Positions 18,534 to 31,238 of a DNA stretch of 64,000 nt are shown here, one piece after another. Positions within the stretch are counted from its first letter, which is position 1; each line of letters begins with the position of its first letter. Made by a program: the position numbers and the translations under genes. The notes below the pieces were generated by a model. The model was not told the origin of the DNA and ran no database searches. It saw only the letters and a program-made list of their open reading frames with translations. The DNA comes from Stenotrophomonas sp. 169 (GTDB lineage: Bacteria; Pseudomonadota; Gammaproteobacteria; Xanthomonadales; Xanthomonadaceae): assembly GCF_014621775.1 (NCBI RefSeq), contig NZ_CP061204.1:3988501-4052500 (forward strand). The letters run 5' to 3'.

Positions 18534-19808
18534 TCACAGCGCTCCGGAAGACAGCAGGTGCAGATAGTCGGCCGCAGCGCGCAGATCCCCCGCCTCGCTT
18601 GCGCGCCTCAACTGTTCCAGCCGGTCCGCCACGCCCGGTGCGCGGGTGGACGCCAAGCCGAAGTAGGGGCTGAGCAGCACCTGTTCCGCACTGCGCCCGT
18701 GCACCTGTTCGGGCAGGCGGCGGCACTGGGCGCCGTCGTCATCGCTTTCGTCGAGGACCAGCAGGTTCTGCGGCTGCAACGAGCCCACCACCAAGGGGCT
18801 GTGCGTCGTGACGATGAACTGGATGTTGGGCAGGGCGCGCGACAGCGTGGGCAGCAACGAACGTTGCCAATCCGGATGCAGGTGCAGGTCGATCTCGTCG
18901 ATCAGCACCACCCCGCGGTTGTCCACCAGCTTGCGGCCTGAGGGCGCACCCATGCACAGGTGGTACAGCATGTCGCCGATCCAGCCGATATACGCGCGAT
19001 AGCCGTCCGACAGCGCGCGGAATGGGACGTGGACGCCGTGCATGCTGAAGCCAGGCGCTTCCGTATCGCCCCTGTTTTCTCCAGCCGCGTGCATGCAGCA
19101 CGATTCGGGCAACAACCGGTTCATCAGGTTGATCACCTGCTTGCCGCGGCCTGGATTCTGCGTGGCATAAGCGGGCCACCAGGCAGACAACGGCACCATG
19201 CTGTGATGGTCTTCGAACAAGCCCGCCACGCGCTCGTAGCGCGGGGCGCGGGTCTTGAAACGCTGCGCCGGGTCTGCATCGTGATCGTGTTCAACACGCC
19301 GGGTCGCACCGTAGCCCACCAGGAAGAAGGCACTGGTCTGCCGTGTGTCCTGGAGCTCACGGACCTCGCGTGCCACGTGCGGATCGTCGGGTGGAATCCA
19401 CTGCAGCACTTCCGAATCACCGACCTGCTCGACCTTCGCCTGCATCGTCAACGCCACGCTCGCCGAATCGCCGCCGAGTGCGCCATCCTGCGCGTCAATC
19501 CACACCGCCGTATCCAGCGTGGCCACCAGCGGTGCACGGCGTGGGACGCCTGCCTTGCCGTCCGTGCCTGCGCGAGGGGTCCGCACCAAGCCATCGGGAA
19601 AGAACCCTGCGCCGCGTTCAAGCACCGGGGCGAGCACACTCAATGCGATGGCGCGCAGGACACTCGATTTGCCGGCGCCGTTCACCCCCAGCAGAACGTT
19701 GACGTTGGCCAGCGCTGTCCCGTCTGGCGCATCACCCGGTCCGAGCAATGAAACGCTGATGTCCTGGATGGAACGAAAATTGCGGATGCGGAGAGACTGG
19801 ATGTGCAT
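18534..19808 (-). CDS. ptuA: AAA/ABC-type ATPase, PtuA-like
   Basis: 424 residues, an SMC/RecF-like ATPase. MHIQSLRIRNFRSIQDISVS opens it; Walker A GVNGAGKS is at 41-48; a signature-like LSDG at 267-270; Walker B VVLIDE at 300-305 with a following LHLHPDWQ; the switch His is H336 in TTHSPLV. There is a long insertion (residues 70-260) between Walker A and the signature, shorter than an SMC coiled coil. The C-terminus LLSPYFGLAST and PGV resembles retron/Septu ATPases. The ATG at 19808 fits the conserved start. It is the first gene of a two-gene operon with the HNH nuclease. Confidence 0.82.
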   Translation of the reverse strand: MHIQSLRIRNFRSIQDISVSLLGPGDAPDGTALANVNVLLGVNGAGKSSVLRAIALSVLAPVLERGAGFFPDGLVRTPRAGTDGKAGVPRRAPLVATLDTAVWIDAQDGALGGDSASVALTMQAKVEQVGDSEVLQWIPPDDPHVAREVRELQDTRQTSAFFLVGYGATRRVEHDHDADPAQRFKTRAPRYERVAGLFEDHHSMVPLSAWWPAYATQNPGRGKQVINLMNRLLPESCCMHAAGENRGDTEAPGFSMHGVHVPFRALSDGYRAYIGWIGDMLYHLCMGAPSGRKLVDNRGVVLIDEIDLHLHPDWQRSLLPTLSRALPNIQFIVTTHSPLVVGSLQPQNLLVLDESDDDGAQCRRLPEQVHGRSAEQVLLSPYFGLASTRAPGVADRLEQLRRASEAGDLRAAADYLHLLSSGAL

Positions 19809-19980
19809 GTGCGTGCCGATGCAGGGTGCCGACCCAGCATGGCAACCCACCGCAGCCGCTGCAGCAGGCAAACCCGTCGAGGTCGCCGTGCGGCGCTGCG
19901 ATGGCTGTCGGATACGTGCATCGCTGTCGCACCGCACGCGCGAGCAGCGCGGAAGGCAGGAGGCAACGCATCCCGTCAGT

Positions 19981-20888
19981 TCAGCCCGTCGTGCCGGGTG
20001 CCATCATCTGCGTCACCCACTCGATGAACACGCGCAGGCGGTGACTGACGTGCCGGTTGGGCGGAAACATCACATGCATCGGTATCGCCTGCAGGTGCCA
20101 GTCATCGAACAGGCGCACGAGTTCAGTACGTCCCTCATGAGGGGCCGCCATGTAGACGGGCACGCAGACGATGCCCAGACCCGCCAGGCCAGCAGCGAGA
20201 TACGCATCGCCATCGTCCAGAGCGATCACGTGACGGCCCTGCACGTCCATCCGTTCATCACCGCGCTGCAGGATGAAACGGCGGGTGCGTCCGGTGCGCG
20301 GGCGCAGGAAGCCGACGGTGAGGTGGTGCGGCCCGTCGAGGTCCCGCGGATGCGTCGGCGTGCCATGGCTTTGCAGGTAGTCCGGACTGGCATACACCGC
20401 CAAGGGCAGCGCACCGAGGGGGCGGGCGACCAGCGACAGGTCGTCCGGCGTGCCGCCGCGGATCACGCAGTCCACGCTGTCACCGATCAGGTCCACCTCG
20501 CGGTCACTGACCCCGATATGCAGCTCGATGTCCGGATAGCGCGCGTGGAAGTCCGGCAGCGCCGGTACCAGCAGCAGCCGGGCGAACGGGCTGGGCACGT
20601 CGATGCGCAGCCGTCCGCGCGGTGCCGCCGTGGCGGTGGAGAGACTCCCCTCGACCGCCTCCAGTTCAGCCAGCAGGCCGACCACGCGAGGGTAGTACGC
20701 CTCCCCTTCCGCGGTCAGGTTGAGCCGCCGGGTGGTGCGGTTGAGCAGGCGCACGCGCAGGTGCGTTTCCAGCTGCTGCACCAGTTCGGTGACCCGGGTA
20801 CGCCCCACCTGCAGGGTGTGCGCTGCCTTGGTGAAGCTGCCAGTTTCGACACCCGGGCGAAGGCGCGCATTGCGTCGAAACGGTCCAT
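19981..20888 (-). pseudogene. LysR-family regulator, frameshifted near its 5' end
   Basis: From the ATG at 20888 the frame reads MDRFDAMRAFARV and then fails. After a one-base deletion near 20850 (GTGTCGAAACT where GTGGTCGAAACT is expected) the family sequence resumes in another frame as ETGSFTKAAHTLQVGRTRV and runs on to 19981. The 275-residue downstream part has the rest of the winged helix and a full effector-binding domain (FHARYPDIELHIGVSDREVD; GALPLAVYASPDYLQSHG). A GTG at 20808 could start it but would omit the first helices of the DNA-binding domain. So it is either broken or carries a sequencing error. It diverges from the RidA-family gene at 21016. Confidence 0.85.
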
Positions 20889-21015
20889 GGCGGCCTGTAT
20901 CTGTCGGTTATGCCGAACAATCTAGGCGTGATTGGACGGTTTATCCAGCACACGAAGCGGTCCAGCATGCAGGCATCCCCGCTGCGCCGTGCAGCGATCC
21001 TGCTGGAGCCCTTCC

Positions 21016-21420
21016 ATGATCCGTGATGTCGTTTTTCCCGCTGGCCGCCAGGCCCTTTACGACCGTAATCATTATTCCCCTGCCGTACGGGCCAATGGCT
21101 TCCTGTTCGTGTCTGGCCAGGTGGGCAGCCGCGAGGACGGCTCACCCGAGCCCGTGCTGGAAGATCAGGTGCGCCGCGCCTTCGACAACCTCAATGCCGT
21201 GCTGTCTGCGGCCGGGTGCACCTTTGATGACGTGGTCGACGTGACGGTGTTCATCGTCGACCCGGAAAAGAACTTCGAAAAAGCCTGGGCGATCGTGCCG
21301 GAGTATTGGGGCGAGGCGCCCTACCCCACCCTGACAGGGATTGGCGTGACCTGGCTGTATGGCTTCCAGTTTGAAATCAAGGTGATCGCCAGGGTGCCGG
21401 ACAGCCAGCCCGCGCGTTGA
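21016..21420 (+). CDS. RidA/YjgF/UK114-family protein
   Basis: 134 residues, a single RidA-type domain: YDRNHYSPAVRANGFLFVSG, VRRAFDNLNAVLSAAGCTFD and the end FEIKVIARV. RidA proteins hydrolyse reactive enamine/imine intermediates, but this belongs to a divergent RidA subfamily in which the typical catalytic Arg context is not clearly present, so the reaction is open. A GGAG site precedes the ATG. It diverges from the LysR gene, which probably controlled it. GTAG repeats follow directly. Confidence 0.85.
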   Translation: MIRDVVFPAGRQALYDRNHYSPAVRANGFLFVSGQVGSREDGSPEPVLEDQVRRAFDNLNAVLSAAGCTFDDVVDVTVFIVDPEKNFEKAWAIVPEYWGEAPYPTLTGIGVTWLYGFQFEIKVIARVPDSQPAR

Positions 21421-21444
21421 GGCGCGCGGAACCGACTGGAACGG

Positions 21445-21535
21445 GTAGAGCCGACTTCAGTCGGCTGCACTTTTGGAAGCCGACTGAAGTCGGCTCTACC
21501 CTGCGTTTTTGGAAGCCGACTGAAGTCGGCTCTAC
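21445..21535. repeat. Three GTAG hairpins (SMAG-like), AGCCGAC type
   Basis: One copy in plus orientation (21445-21466) and two in minus orientation (21478-21499 and 21514-21535), all with AGCCGAC-TTCA-GTCGGCT-like arms. The two minus copies form a 36-bp tandem direct repeat with near-identical spacers (GTTTTTGGA). They lie between the RidA-family gene and the 3' end of czcA. The first minus hairpin could act as a terminator for czcA. Confidence 0.88.
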
Positions 21536-21545
21536 CTTCGGGTCA

Positions 21546-25715
<4,170 letters not shown>

Positions 25716-25719
<4 letters not shown>

Positions 25720-26987
25720 GGTGCGGTTCCTTGGATGGCAGGGGCAACCAGCGGTTGCCCGGTGAGCCTCTGGATTTCAATGAGAGCGGCCTGTCCGGCC
25801 AGGGCCGCATCCAGCTGGCGCTGCCGCGCTTCGATGCGCATGGCCTGCAGCTGCGACCATTCGAGATAGCTGATGGCACCGGCGCGCCATGCGGTTTCGG
25901 CGGCCTTTTCGGCACGGCGCAACTGCGGCACGACGTCGCTGTCCATCCGCGTGACCTCCAGCCTGGCGGTGCCGTAGCGTCCATGTGCCTCCGCCAAGGT
26001 GGCGTGCAGCTGAAGCGCGCGCCCTTGACGTTCCAGCGCGCTCATCGCCAGTTCGCTGCGTGCCGCCCGGATCTCCGGCTCGGCCCGCCGTGCAGCGCCC
26101 AGCGGGATGCTGAAGCCGCCCACCAGCGATGCATCGCGGCTGGCCCGGTCGTGGCGCACGCCGAGCTGCCAGGACATGTCACCGCGCAGTTGGGTACTCG
26201 CCAACTGCAGCTGTGCCTCACGCACACGTTGTTCGCCGGCGATCACCGCAAGTTCGGGTGTGCGCTCGAGCAGATCGGCCAATTGGGCGAAATCCTGCAA
26301 CGCAGGCAGCTGCAGCGGATCGCCGCTGACCACATCGAACGCAACGCTGCGCTCGTTCCACAACGCGGCCAACGAAAGCCGCGCCGCCTGGGCTTCCTGC
26401 AGGGCACGGTCACGGTCCAGCTCTGCCTGCGCGAGGGAGGCCTGTGCGGTCATCAGGGTCGATGCCGGTGACGCACCGGCGGTCAGGCGCCGCTGTGCTG
26501 CGTCCACCGCGCGCCGACGCTGTTCGATGTCATCCCGGGCAATCCGCTCGCGGGCGGCGGCGGCGGTAATGGCCAGGTAGCGGCGTGCCACCTCCGCCAT
26601 CATGTCCAGGCGGGTGATCTCCCGCTGCGGGGCCAGTGCATCGAGGTTGGCCTGCGCGACCGCACGGCGCGCATCCAGCTTGCCTCCTCGCTCCAGCACG
26701 CCTGCCAACGACACGGTGGTCTCCAGTGAGCGGACACCGCGGCTGTCACCGGTGCCGAGGGCGTTCTCGACGTCTGCGCCGAACACCAGCGGCGGTGCGA
26801 GCCCGGCGGCATCGCGTCGTGCCTGCGCGGCATCCTGCTGCAAGGGCAGAAGTCGCAGGTCAGGATGGGTGTGCGCAACACGCTCGATGGCGGCATCGAG
26901 TGTCAACGGGACAGGGGGCGGCGTCACCTGTGCAGGGGCGCACGGTGCCATCGCCAAGGCCGCCAAGGCGGCCAGGCATTTCCACAT
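25716..26987 (-). CDS. czcC: Outer-membrane efflux channel, CzcC-like (TolC family)
   Basis: 423 residues. A signal peptide (MWKCLAALAALAMAPCAPA) is followed by the two outer-membrane-efflux repeats of TolC-family proteins: long helices such as RRDAAGLAPPLVFGADVENA and LAQAELDRDRALQEAQAARL. It forms the outer-membrane outlet for CzcB/CzcA. The 3' end overlaps czcB by 4 bp. A small His/Cys-rich exported protein lies 58 bp upstream on the same strand, so the order is czcI-like, czcC, czcB, czcA. Confidence 0.9.
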
Positions 26988-27045
26988 GGGGTCTCTCCGA
27001 AGGACGTATCAGGGATCAGATCACCGGCTGCGGGCCGGCGGTGGA

Positions 27046-27423
27046 TCAGCCCTGGATCGGAGGACGCAGCAGACTATCGGGCATCATCGATGTCCCGCCG
27101 GCGTCGTACACCGCGTCAAGCAGAACGACGCCGGGAGACAAGCTGCACCAGCCAGCGTGCCCCATCGGCAGCTGCCCGCCCTGCCCGTGGCAATGGCCAC
27201 AATGCACAAGCGCATGCAGCAGCCGGTCGCCGACATCTTCATCGTCGTGACCGCTATCGCTTTCCAGACTGCCATGCGGCACGGCCGGATGATCCGCGTG
27301 CGACAGCTCGTGCAGGTCACCCAATGCCGATGCCAGCGCGCCGCCGGCCGTACCCAGCGCCACCACCACCAGCATCAGCAGGCGGAGCAGGAACAAGCGG
27401 CGGTGGCGGGGTGGACGGATCAT
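27046..27423 (-). CDS. Small exported His/Cys-rich protein, CzcI-like
   Basis: 125 residues from the ATG at 27423. A signal peptide or anchor (LFLLRLLMLVVVALGTAGGALA) is followed by a His-rich segment (HELSHADHPAVPHG, then SGHDDEDVGDR) and a C-x-x-C cluster in HALVHCGHCHGQGG. CzcI of Cupriavidus is likewise a small His-rich periplasmic protein ahead of czcC, with a CxxCH group. Position and composition match, so it may buffer or sense metal in the periplasm. Sequence identity to CzcI cannot be judged here; DUF2946-type proteins are an alternative. Confidence 0.62.
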   Translation of the reverse strand: MIRPPRHRRLFLLRLLMLVVVALGTAGGALASALGDLHELSHADHPAVPHGSLESDSGHDDEDVGDRLLHALVHCGHCHGQGGQLPMGHAGWCSLSPGVVLLDAVYDAGGTSMMPDSLLRPPIQG

Positions 27424-27481
27424 CACCCGCAGGGTAGCGGGCGCATCGGGCGTTACACAATCGCAGCGACCGCATGCGCCG

Positions 27482-28096
27482 CTACAGATGGGTCGCCTCG
27501 ATATCGCCAAGCGACGCGCCGGTCACCTCCTTCATGCCGGGCGGCAGCGCCGCTTTCAGCGCGTCCAGACTGGTGAAGTGCACATCGCGTACGCCATTCC
27601 ATGCCGGGCGAGCTGTCTCCGGTACATGAAGGCGCCAGCCCGGTGCCGAAAACTCCAGCGGCGTACGCACCAGCGGCACCAGCGCACCTGCTCCCGCAGC
27701 CAACCGCGGACGATGCACCAGTACGAAGCTACCCGCCTCATCACGACGCACGCAGAAGCTTCCCGGCTCGCACAACTGCCGGTAGGTCAGGTGAGCCTCG
27801 GCCTGGTCCGGGCGCACCGCGATGATGCGCTCCGGATCGGCGAGTGCGGAAGAATGTACGGCGTAATCCAGGTAGAGGGTACTGCGCTCCGCGTGGGTCA
27901 ACAGGTCCATGACACTGGTGCGCAGCCCATCCTGGTAGCACGGCATGCCGCACATTGTCGTGGTGGTGGTCATTGCTGGCGCGTTGGTCACCGAGAGCGG
28001 CGCCCATGCCGGTGGCTCGCCCGAGGGCTGCACGACCCCCTGCGATACGCTGAAGGTTCGCCACTGAATGGAGAAATCATCCGGAACGTTGTTCAT
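27482..28096 (-). CDS. Protein of unknown function
   Basis: 204 residues, from ATG 28096 (MNNVPDDFSIQWRTFSVSQG). There is no signal peptide or membrane segment. The N-terminal third is Thr/Pro-rich (APAMTTTTTMCGMPCYQDG), with two cysteines. The rest appears globular: MDLLTHAERSTLYLDYAVHS, IIAVRPDQAEAHLTYRQLCE, GSFCVRRDEAGSFVLVHRPR. A weak AGG lies 8 nt before the ATG. It lies between the DUF885 gene and the czcI-like gene on the same strand, but 58 bp or more from each. I do not recognise the family; the base composition matches the neighbours. Confidence 0.6.
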   Translation of the reverse strand: MNNVPDDFSIQWRTFSVSQGVVQPSGEPPAWAPLSVTNAPAMTTTTTMCGMPCYQDGLRTSVMDLLTHAERSTLYLDYAVHSSALADPERIIAVRPDQAEAHLTYRQLCEPGSFCVRRDEAGSFVLVHRPRLAAGAGALVPLVRTPLEFSAPGWRLHVPETARPAWNGVRDVHFTSLDALKAALPPGMKEVTGASLGDIEATHL

Positions 28097-28127
28097 GCGG
28101 CAGCCTTTTGGAGGTGACCCCCCAAGG

Positions 28128-28153
28128 CTGCCGCATCCCTGCTGCGGCGCTAC
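28128..28153 (-). repeat. GTAG-headed hairpin (SMAG-like variant)
   Basis: On the minus strand GTAGCGCCGCAGCAGGGATG then CGGCAG, a hairpin with GCCGCA/TGCGGC arms. Directly after the DUF885 gene; probably acts in transcript end formation. Divergent from the main repeat type. Confidence 0.5.
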
Positions 28154-28163
28154 CGTGGATCGC

Positions 28164-29939
28164 TCATGCGCGCTTGCGCTCTGCGATGAACGCCCGGATC
28201 TGCTGCTCAAGCACCGGCAACGGCACCGAGCCCTGTTCCAGCACGGCGTCGTGGAAGGCCTTGATGTCGAACTTGTCGCCCAGCTCCCGTTCGGCCTGTG
28301 CGCGGAGCCGGACGATGGCGATCTCACCCAGCTTGTAGCTCAGGGCCTGTCCCGGCCAGGAGATGTAGCGGTCGACTTCGGTGGTGACCTCATGCTCGCT
28401 CAGCGCCGTGTGGTCACGCAGGTAGGCAATGGCCTTGTCACGTGACCAGCCCTTGCTGTGCACGCCGGTATCGATCACCAGACGCGCCGCACGCCACATT
28501 TCGTAGGTCAGGCGGCCGAAGTCTTCGTAAGGGGTCTCATAGATGCCCATCTCGATGCCGAGCTTTTCGCAGTACAGCCCCCAGCCTTCACCGTAGGCGG
28601 AGATATAGCTGGTGCGACGGAACGCCGGCAGGTCACCCTGTTCGGCGGCCAACGCACCCTGCAGCGCATGGCCGGGATCTGATTCGTGCAGGGTCAGGGC
28701 GGGCAGGTTGTAGAGCGGGCGCGCCGGCAGGTTGTAGGTATTCAACCAGTAAGTGCCCATGCCACCGCGGCCGGCGGTCCAGAACGGCGCGATGTCCGGC
28801 GGCACCGGCACGATGGTGAAGCGCGCACGCGGCAGCGTCATGTACTTGCCGATCACCCCGTCCACGCGCTTGGAGATCCACGCTGCACGATGGAGCAGCT
28901 CATCCGGGGTCTTCGCGTAGAACTGCGGGTCGGTGCGCAGGAAGGTCAGGAACTCATCGAAGCTGCCCTTGAAACCGACCTGCTGGATGATGGCGTTCAT
29001 TTCCTTCTGGATGCGTGCCACCTCATCCAGCCCGATGCGATGGATCGCATCCGGGGTCAGGTCCAGCGTCGTGTATTCGTGGATCTGCTGCTTGTAGAAC
29101 GCCTTTCCATCGGGCATGGCTTCGGCCGCCAGCGTAGTGCGCGCCTGCGGCACGTAGTCCTGCAGGAAGAACGTACGCAGTTGCTGGAAAGCCGGGATGA
29201 CCTTGCCGCTGATCGCCTCGCGTGCCTGCGCCTGCAACGCGGCCTGGTCCGCCTGCGGCATGCTGGCGGGCAGCTTCTTGAACGGTGCGTACAGCGGGGA
29301 TTCGGTCGGATCCTTCAGGTCGGCAACGTTGGAAATGGCCACCTCACGTCCATCCAGCACCGCGCGCGGCACGCTGAAGCCGCGCTTCAGGCCGGCCCGC
29401 ATGTTGTCGGTCTGCTGGCCGAAGTAGCGCGGTACGTCATTCAAGCGGGCGATGTAGTTGCGGTAGTCCTGCGCGGTCTTCATCTCGCGCCGTGCCATGA
29501 AGGACAGGTTGGACCAGAACGACGAGTCGGAGTTGAACGGCATCTCGTAGGTCCGCAGGCGCACTTCCTGGGCCAGGTTGAAGACCTGGTCGCGATAGAT
29601 CGCGAAGTTCACCTGGTTCACCGGGGACAGCGCCTTGACGTCGGTGCGGTCCAGCTGCGCAAGCACCTCGTCCCAGACCTTCAGCCGGTCCTGCTGCGCG
29701 GCGGGGCCCACGTCGGGCAGCCGTGCCGCGCTGGCCGGCGCATCGCCGTCTTCGCTGGCTTCACCGCCGCCCTCCTGGCGCCAGGCCCATTCCTTTTCAT
29801 AGATAGCGCGGAACGCGGCATCGGCAGCGCGTTCGTTGGCGACGCTGGCCGGCGCGGTCGTGGCAGTGGGCACGGCGGCATGGACGGCCAACGGCGAGGA
29901 AAGGGCAAGCAGCAGGGCAACGGCAAGACGGTTTTTCAC
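28164..29939 (-). CDS. DUF885-family exported metallohydrolase
   Basis: 591 residues from GTG 29939. A signal peptide (KNRLAVALLLALSSPLAVHA) leads to a large helical domain. Its key block TLHESDPGHALQG is the HExxPGHxxQ motif of DUF885, a putative zinc site related to carboxypeptidase-like families; YGEGWGLYCEKLG further on is also conserved. It probably acts in the periplasm on peptides, but no DUF885 activity is firmly assigned. The start codon is GTG at 29939, or GTG at 29969 ten codons upstream; the signal peptide favours the first. It is a single gene between the LAB_N gene and the unknown gene. Confidence 0.88.
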   Translation of the reverse strand: MKNRLAVALLLALSSPLAVHAAVPTATTAPASVANERAADAAFRAIYEKEWAWRQEGGGEASEDGDAPASAARLPDVGPAAQQDRLKVWDEVLAQLDRTDVKALSPVNQVNFAIYRDQVFNLAQEVRLRTYEMPFNSDSSFWSNLSFMARREMKTAQDYRNYIARLNDVPRYFGQQTDNMRAGLKRGFSVPRAVLDGREVAISNVADLKDPTESPLYAPFKKLPASMPQADQAALQAQAREAISGKVIPAFQQLRTFFLQDYVPQARTTLAAEAMPDGKAFYKQQIHEYTTLDLTPDAIHRIGLDEVARIQKEMNAIIQQVGFKGSFDEFLTFLRTDPQFYAKTPDELLHRAAWISKRVDGVIGKYMTLPRARFTIVPVPPDIAPFWTAGRGGMGTYWLNTYNLPARPLYNLPALTLHESDPGHALQGALAAEQGDLPAFRRTSYISAYGEGWGLYCEKLGIEMGIYETPYEDFGRLTYEMWRAARLVIDTGVHSKGWSRDKAIAYLRDHTALSEHEVTTEVDRYISWPGQALSYKLGEIAIVRLRAQAERELGDKFDIKAFHDAVLEQGSVPLPVLEQQIRAFIAERKRA

Positions 29940-30084
29940 GAGCGACAGGTTCCCGGGAAGGCAGACCACCGATCATGGCACCGTTGGCTGCCTGCGACAT
30001 GGGTCGAATGTCCTGCCCGTGCCGGGCAATGGCGTCGATCACGTCTACGCAGGGGCGGTGGACGCAGGGGTGTGCGTCGCCCCG

Positions 30085-30426
30085 TCAGTGCGCGGCTTTG
30101 TCGCGCTTCCAGCCGCGGTGGTCGATATCCAGTTTCAGGCTGTACAGGGCAGTGAACGCCGGGAACAGATTCTGCAGCACACCGACGGAGTCCTGCTTGG
30201 CCGAAAACAGAAAGTAGCTCAGCGTCATCAGGCTGCCGACCACGCTCATGTACCAGAACAGGCGCGGGATCACCGGTTTACCGGCACGCCGCGAGGCGAC
30301 GAACTGGACCAGCCAGCGGCCCCCGAACATCAGCGCGCCGGTATAGCCGATCAGCTTCCAACCCGTCACATGCAGCCCGGTCCAGTACAACCAGGTCAGC
30401 GGCTGGTCCAGCCAGTGCAGTTCCAT
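30085..30426 (-). CDS. LAB_N-domain membrane protein (lipid A-disaccharide synthase N-terminal domain)
   Basis: 113 residues with three to four membrane segments: WLYWTGLHVTGWKLIGYTGA, LMFGGRWLVQFVASR and FWYMSVVGSLMTLSYFLFSA. The layout is that of PF07578, the stand-alone LAB_N family, often found next to GT2 glycosyltransferases in lipid A or polyprenyl-sugar loci. Its ATG overlaps the stop of the GT2 gene by 1 bp (TGATG), so the two are translated together. It probably helps to handle or move a polyprenyl-linked sugar. No enzyme motif is visible. Confidence 0.82.
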   Translation of the reverse strand: MELHWLDQPLTWLYWTGLHVTGWKLIGYTGALMFGGRWLVQFVASRRAGKPVIPRLFWYMSVVGSLMTLSYFLFSAKQDSVGVLQNLFPAFTALYSLKLDIDHRGWKRDKAAH

Positions 30427-31148
30427 CAGGCTTCTTCCACGACAGTACGGCGGCTGCGGGTGATCAGCCAGGCCACGCCGCGCAGGTCGCGGATGCCGAC
30501 CAGCGCGCGGCCCAGGTTGGTGTACTTGGACACGCCCGTGGTGCGATGGCGGTGGTTGACCGGCACGCTGGTGGTCTGCCAGCCGGCACGTTGCATCAAG
30601 GCTGGCAGGTAGCGATGCATGTGATCGAAGTACGGCAGGTCCAGGAAGGCCTCGCGCTCGAACAGCTTGATGCCACAGCCCGTGTCCGGCGTGTCATCGC
30701 GCAGCATGCGCGCACGGATCGCATTGGCCCAGCGGCTGGCCCAGCGCTTGCTGCCGCTGTCCTTGCGGTTGACCCGCCAACCGGCGAAGAGCTTGACGCT
30801 GGCATCAGCCCGCGCACGCGCGTCGAGCAGCCCGGGAATATCGGCTGGATCATTCTGGCCGTCACCGTCCAGGGTCGCGATCCACGCGCCCCGCGCATGC
30901 TTGACTCCGTTGCGCACGGCCGTGCTTTGCCCGCTCTGGCTGACATGGTGCAGCACGCGCAGTTCCGGCGTCTGGGCCTTCAGCGCCTGCAGCATCGCCA
31001 GCGTGTCGTCGCGTGACTGGTCGTCGACGTAGACGATTTCAAAGGCGATGCGTCCCCGCAGGGCGGCGGTGATTTCAGCCACCAGCGGCGCGACATTATC
31101 GCGTTCGTTGAACACCGGGACCACAACGGACAGCTCGGGATGGCTCAT
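30426..31148 (-). CDS. GT2-family glycosyltransferase, polyprenyl-phosphate sugar synthase-like
   Basis: 240 residues with a GT-A fold: LSVVVPVFNERDNVAPLVAE, then VYVDDQSRDDTLAMLQAL, and the DxD-like LDGDGQNDPADIP. The C-terminal part (GISKYTNLGR-like block GVSKYTNLGRALVGIRDLRG) is usual in dolichol-phosphate-mannose-type synthases. It should move a sugar from UDP/GDP onto undecaprenyl phosphate. Its 3' end overlaps the LAB_N gene. The UDP-sugar epimerase lies 90 bp upstream, a likely donor-supply step. Confidence 0.88.
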   Translation of the reverse strand: MSHPELSVVVPVFNERDNVAPLVAEITAALRGRIAFEIVYVDDQSRDDTLAMLQALKAQTPELRVLHHVSQSGQSTAVRNGVKHARGAWIATLDGDGQNDPADIPGLLDARARADASVKLFAGWRVNRKDSGSKRWASRWANAIRARMLRDDTPDTGCGIKLFEREAFLDLPYFDHMHRYLPALMQRAGWQTTSVPVNHRHRTTGVSKYTNLGRALVGIRDLRGVAWLITRSRRTVVEEA

Positions 31149-31238
31149 GGGGCACTCGGCCGGGGTGAAAACAAAGAGCGCGCATTCTCCGCTGCCGAGG
31201 TTAGCCGAAGATGAACCCGGCTGCCCAGCAGCGGTGGA

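Noticed and set aside
17659..19980. Retron at the PtuAB-like locus
   Set aside because: Retrons that use PtuAB also need a reverse transcriptase and an msr-msd RNA. No such frame (YADD) is seen within several kb, and the 170 bp upstream of the ATPase gene show no msd-like inverted repeats.
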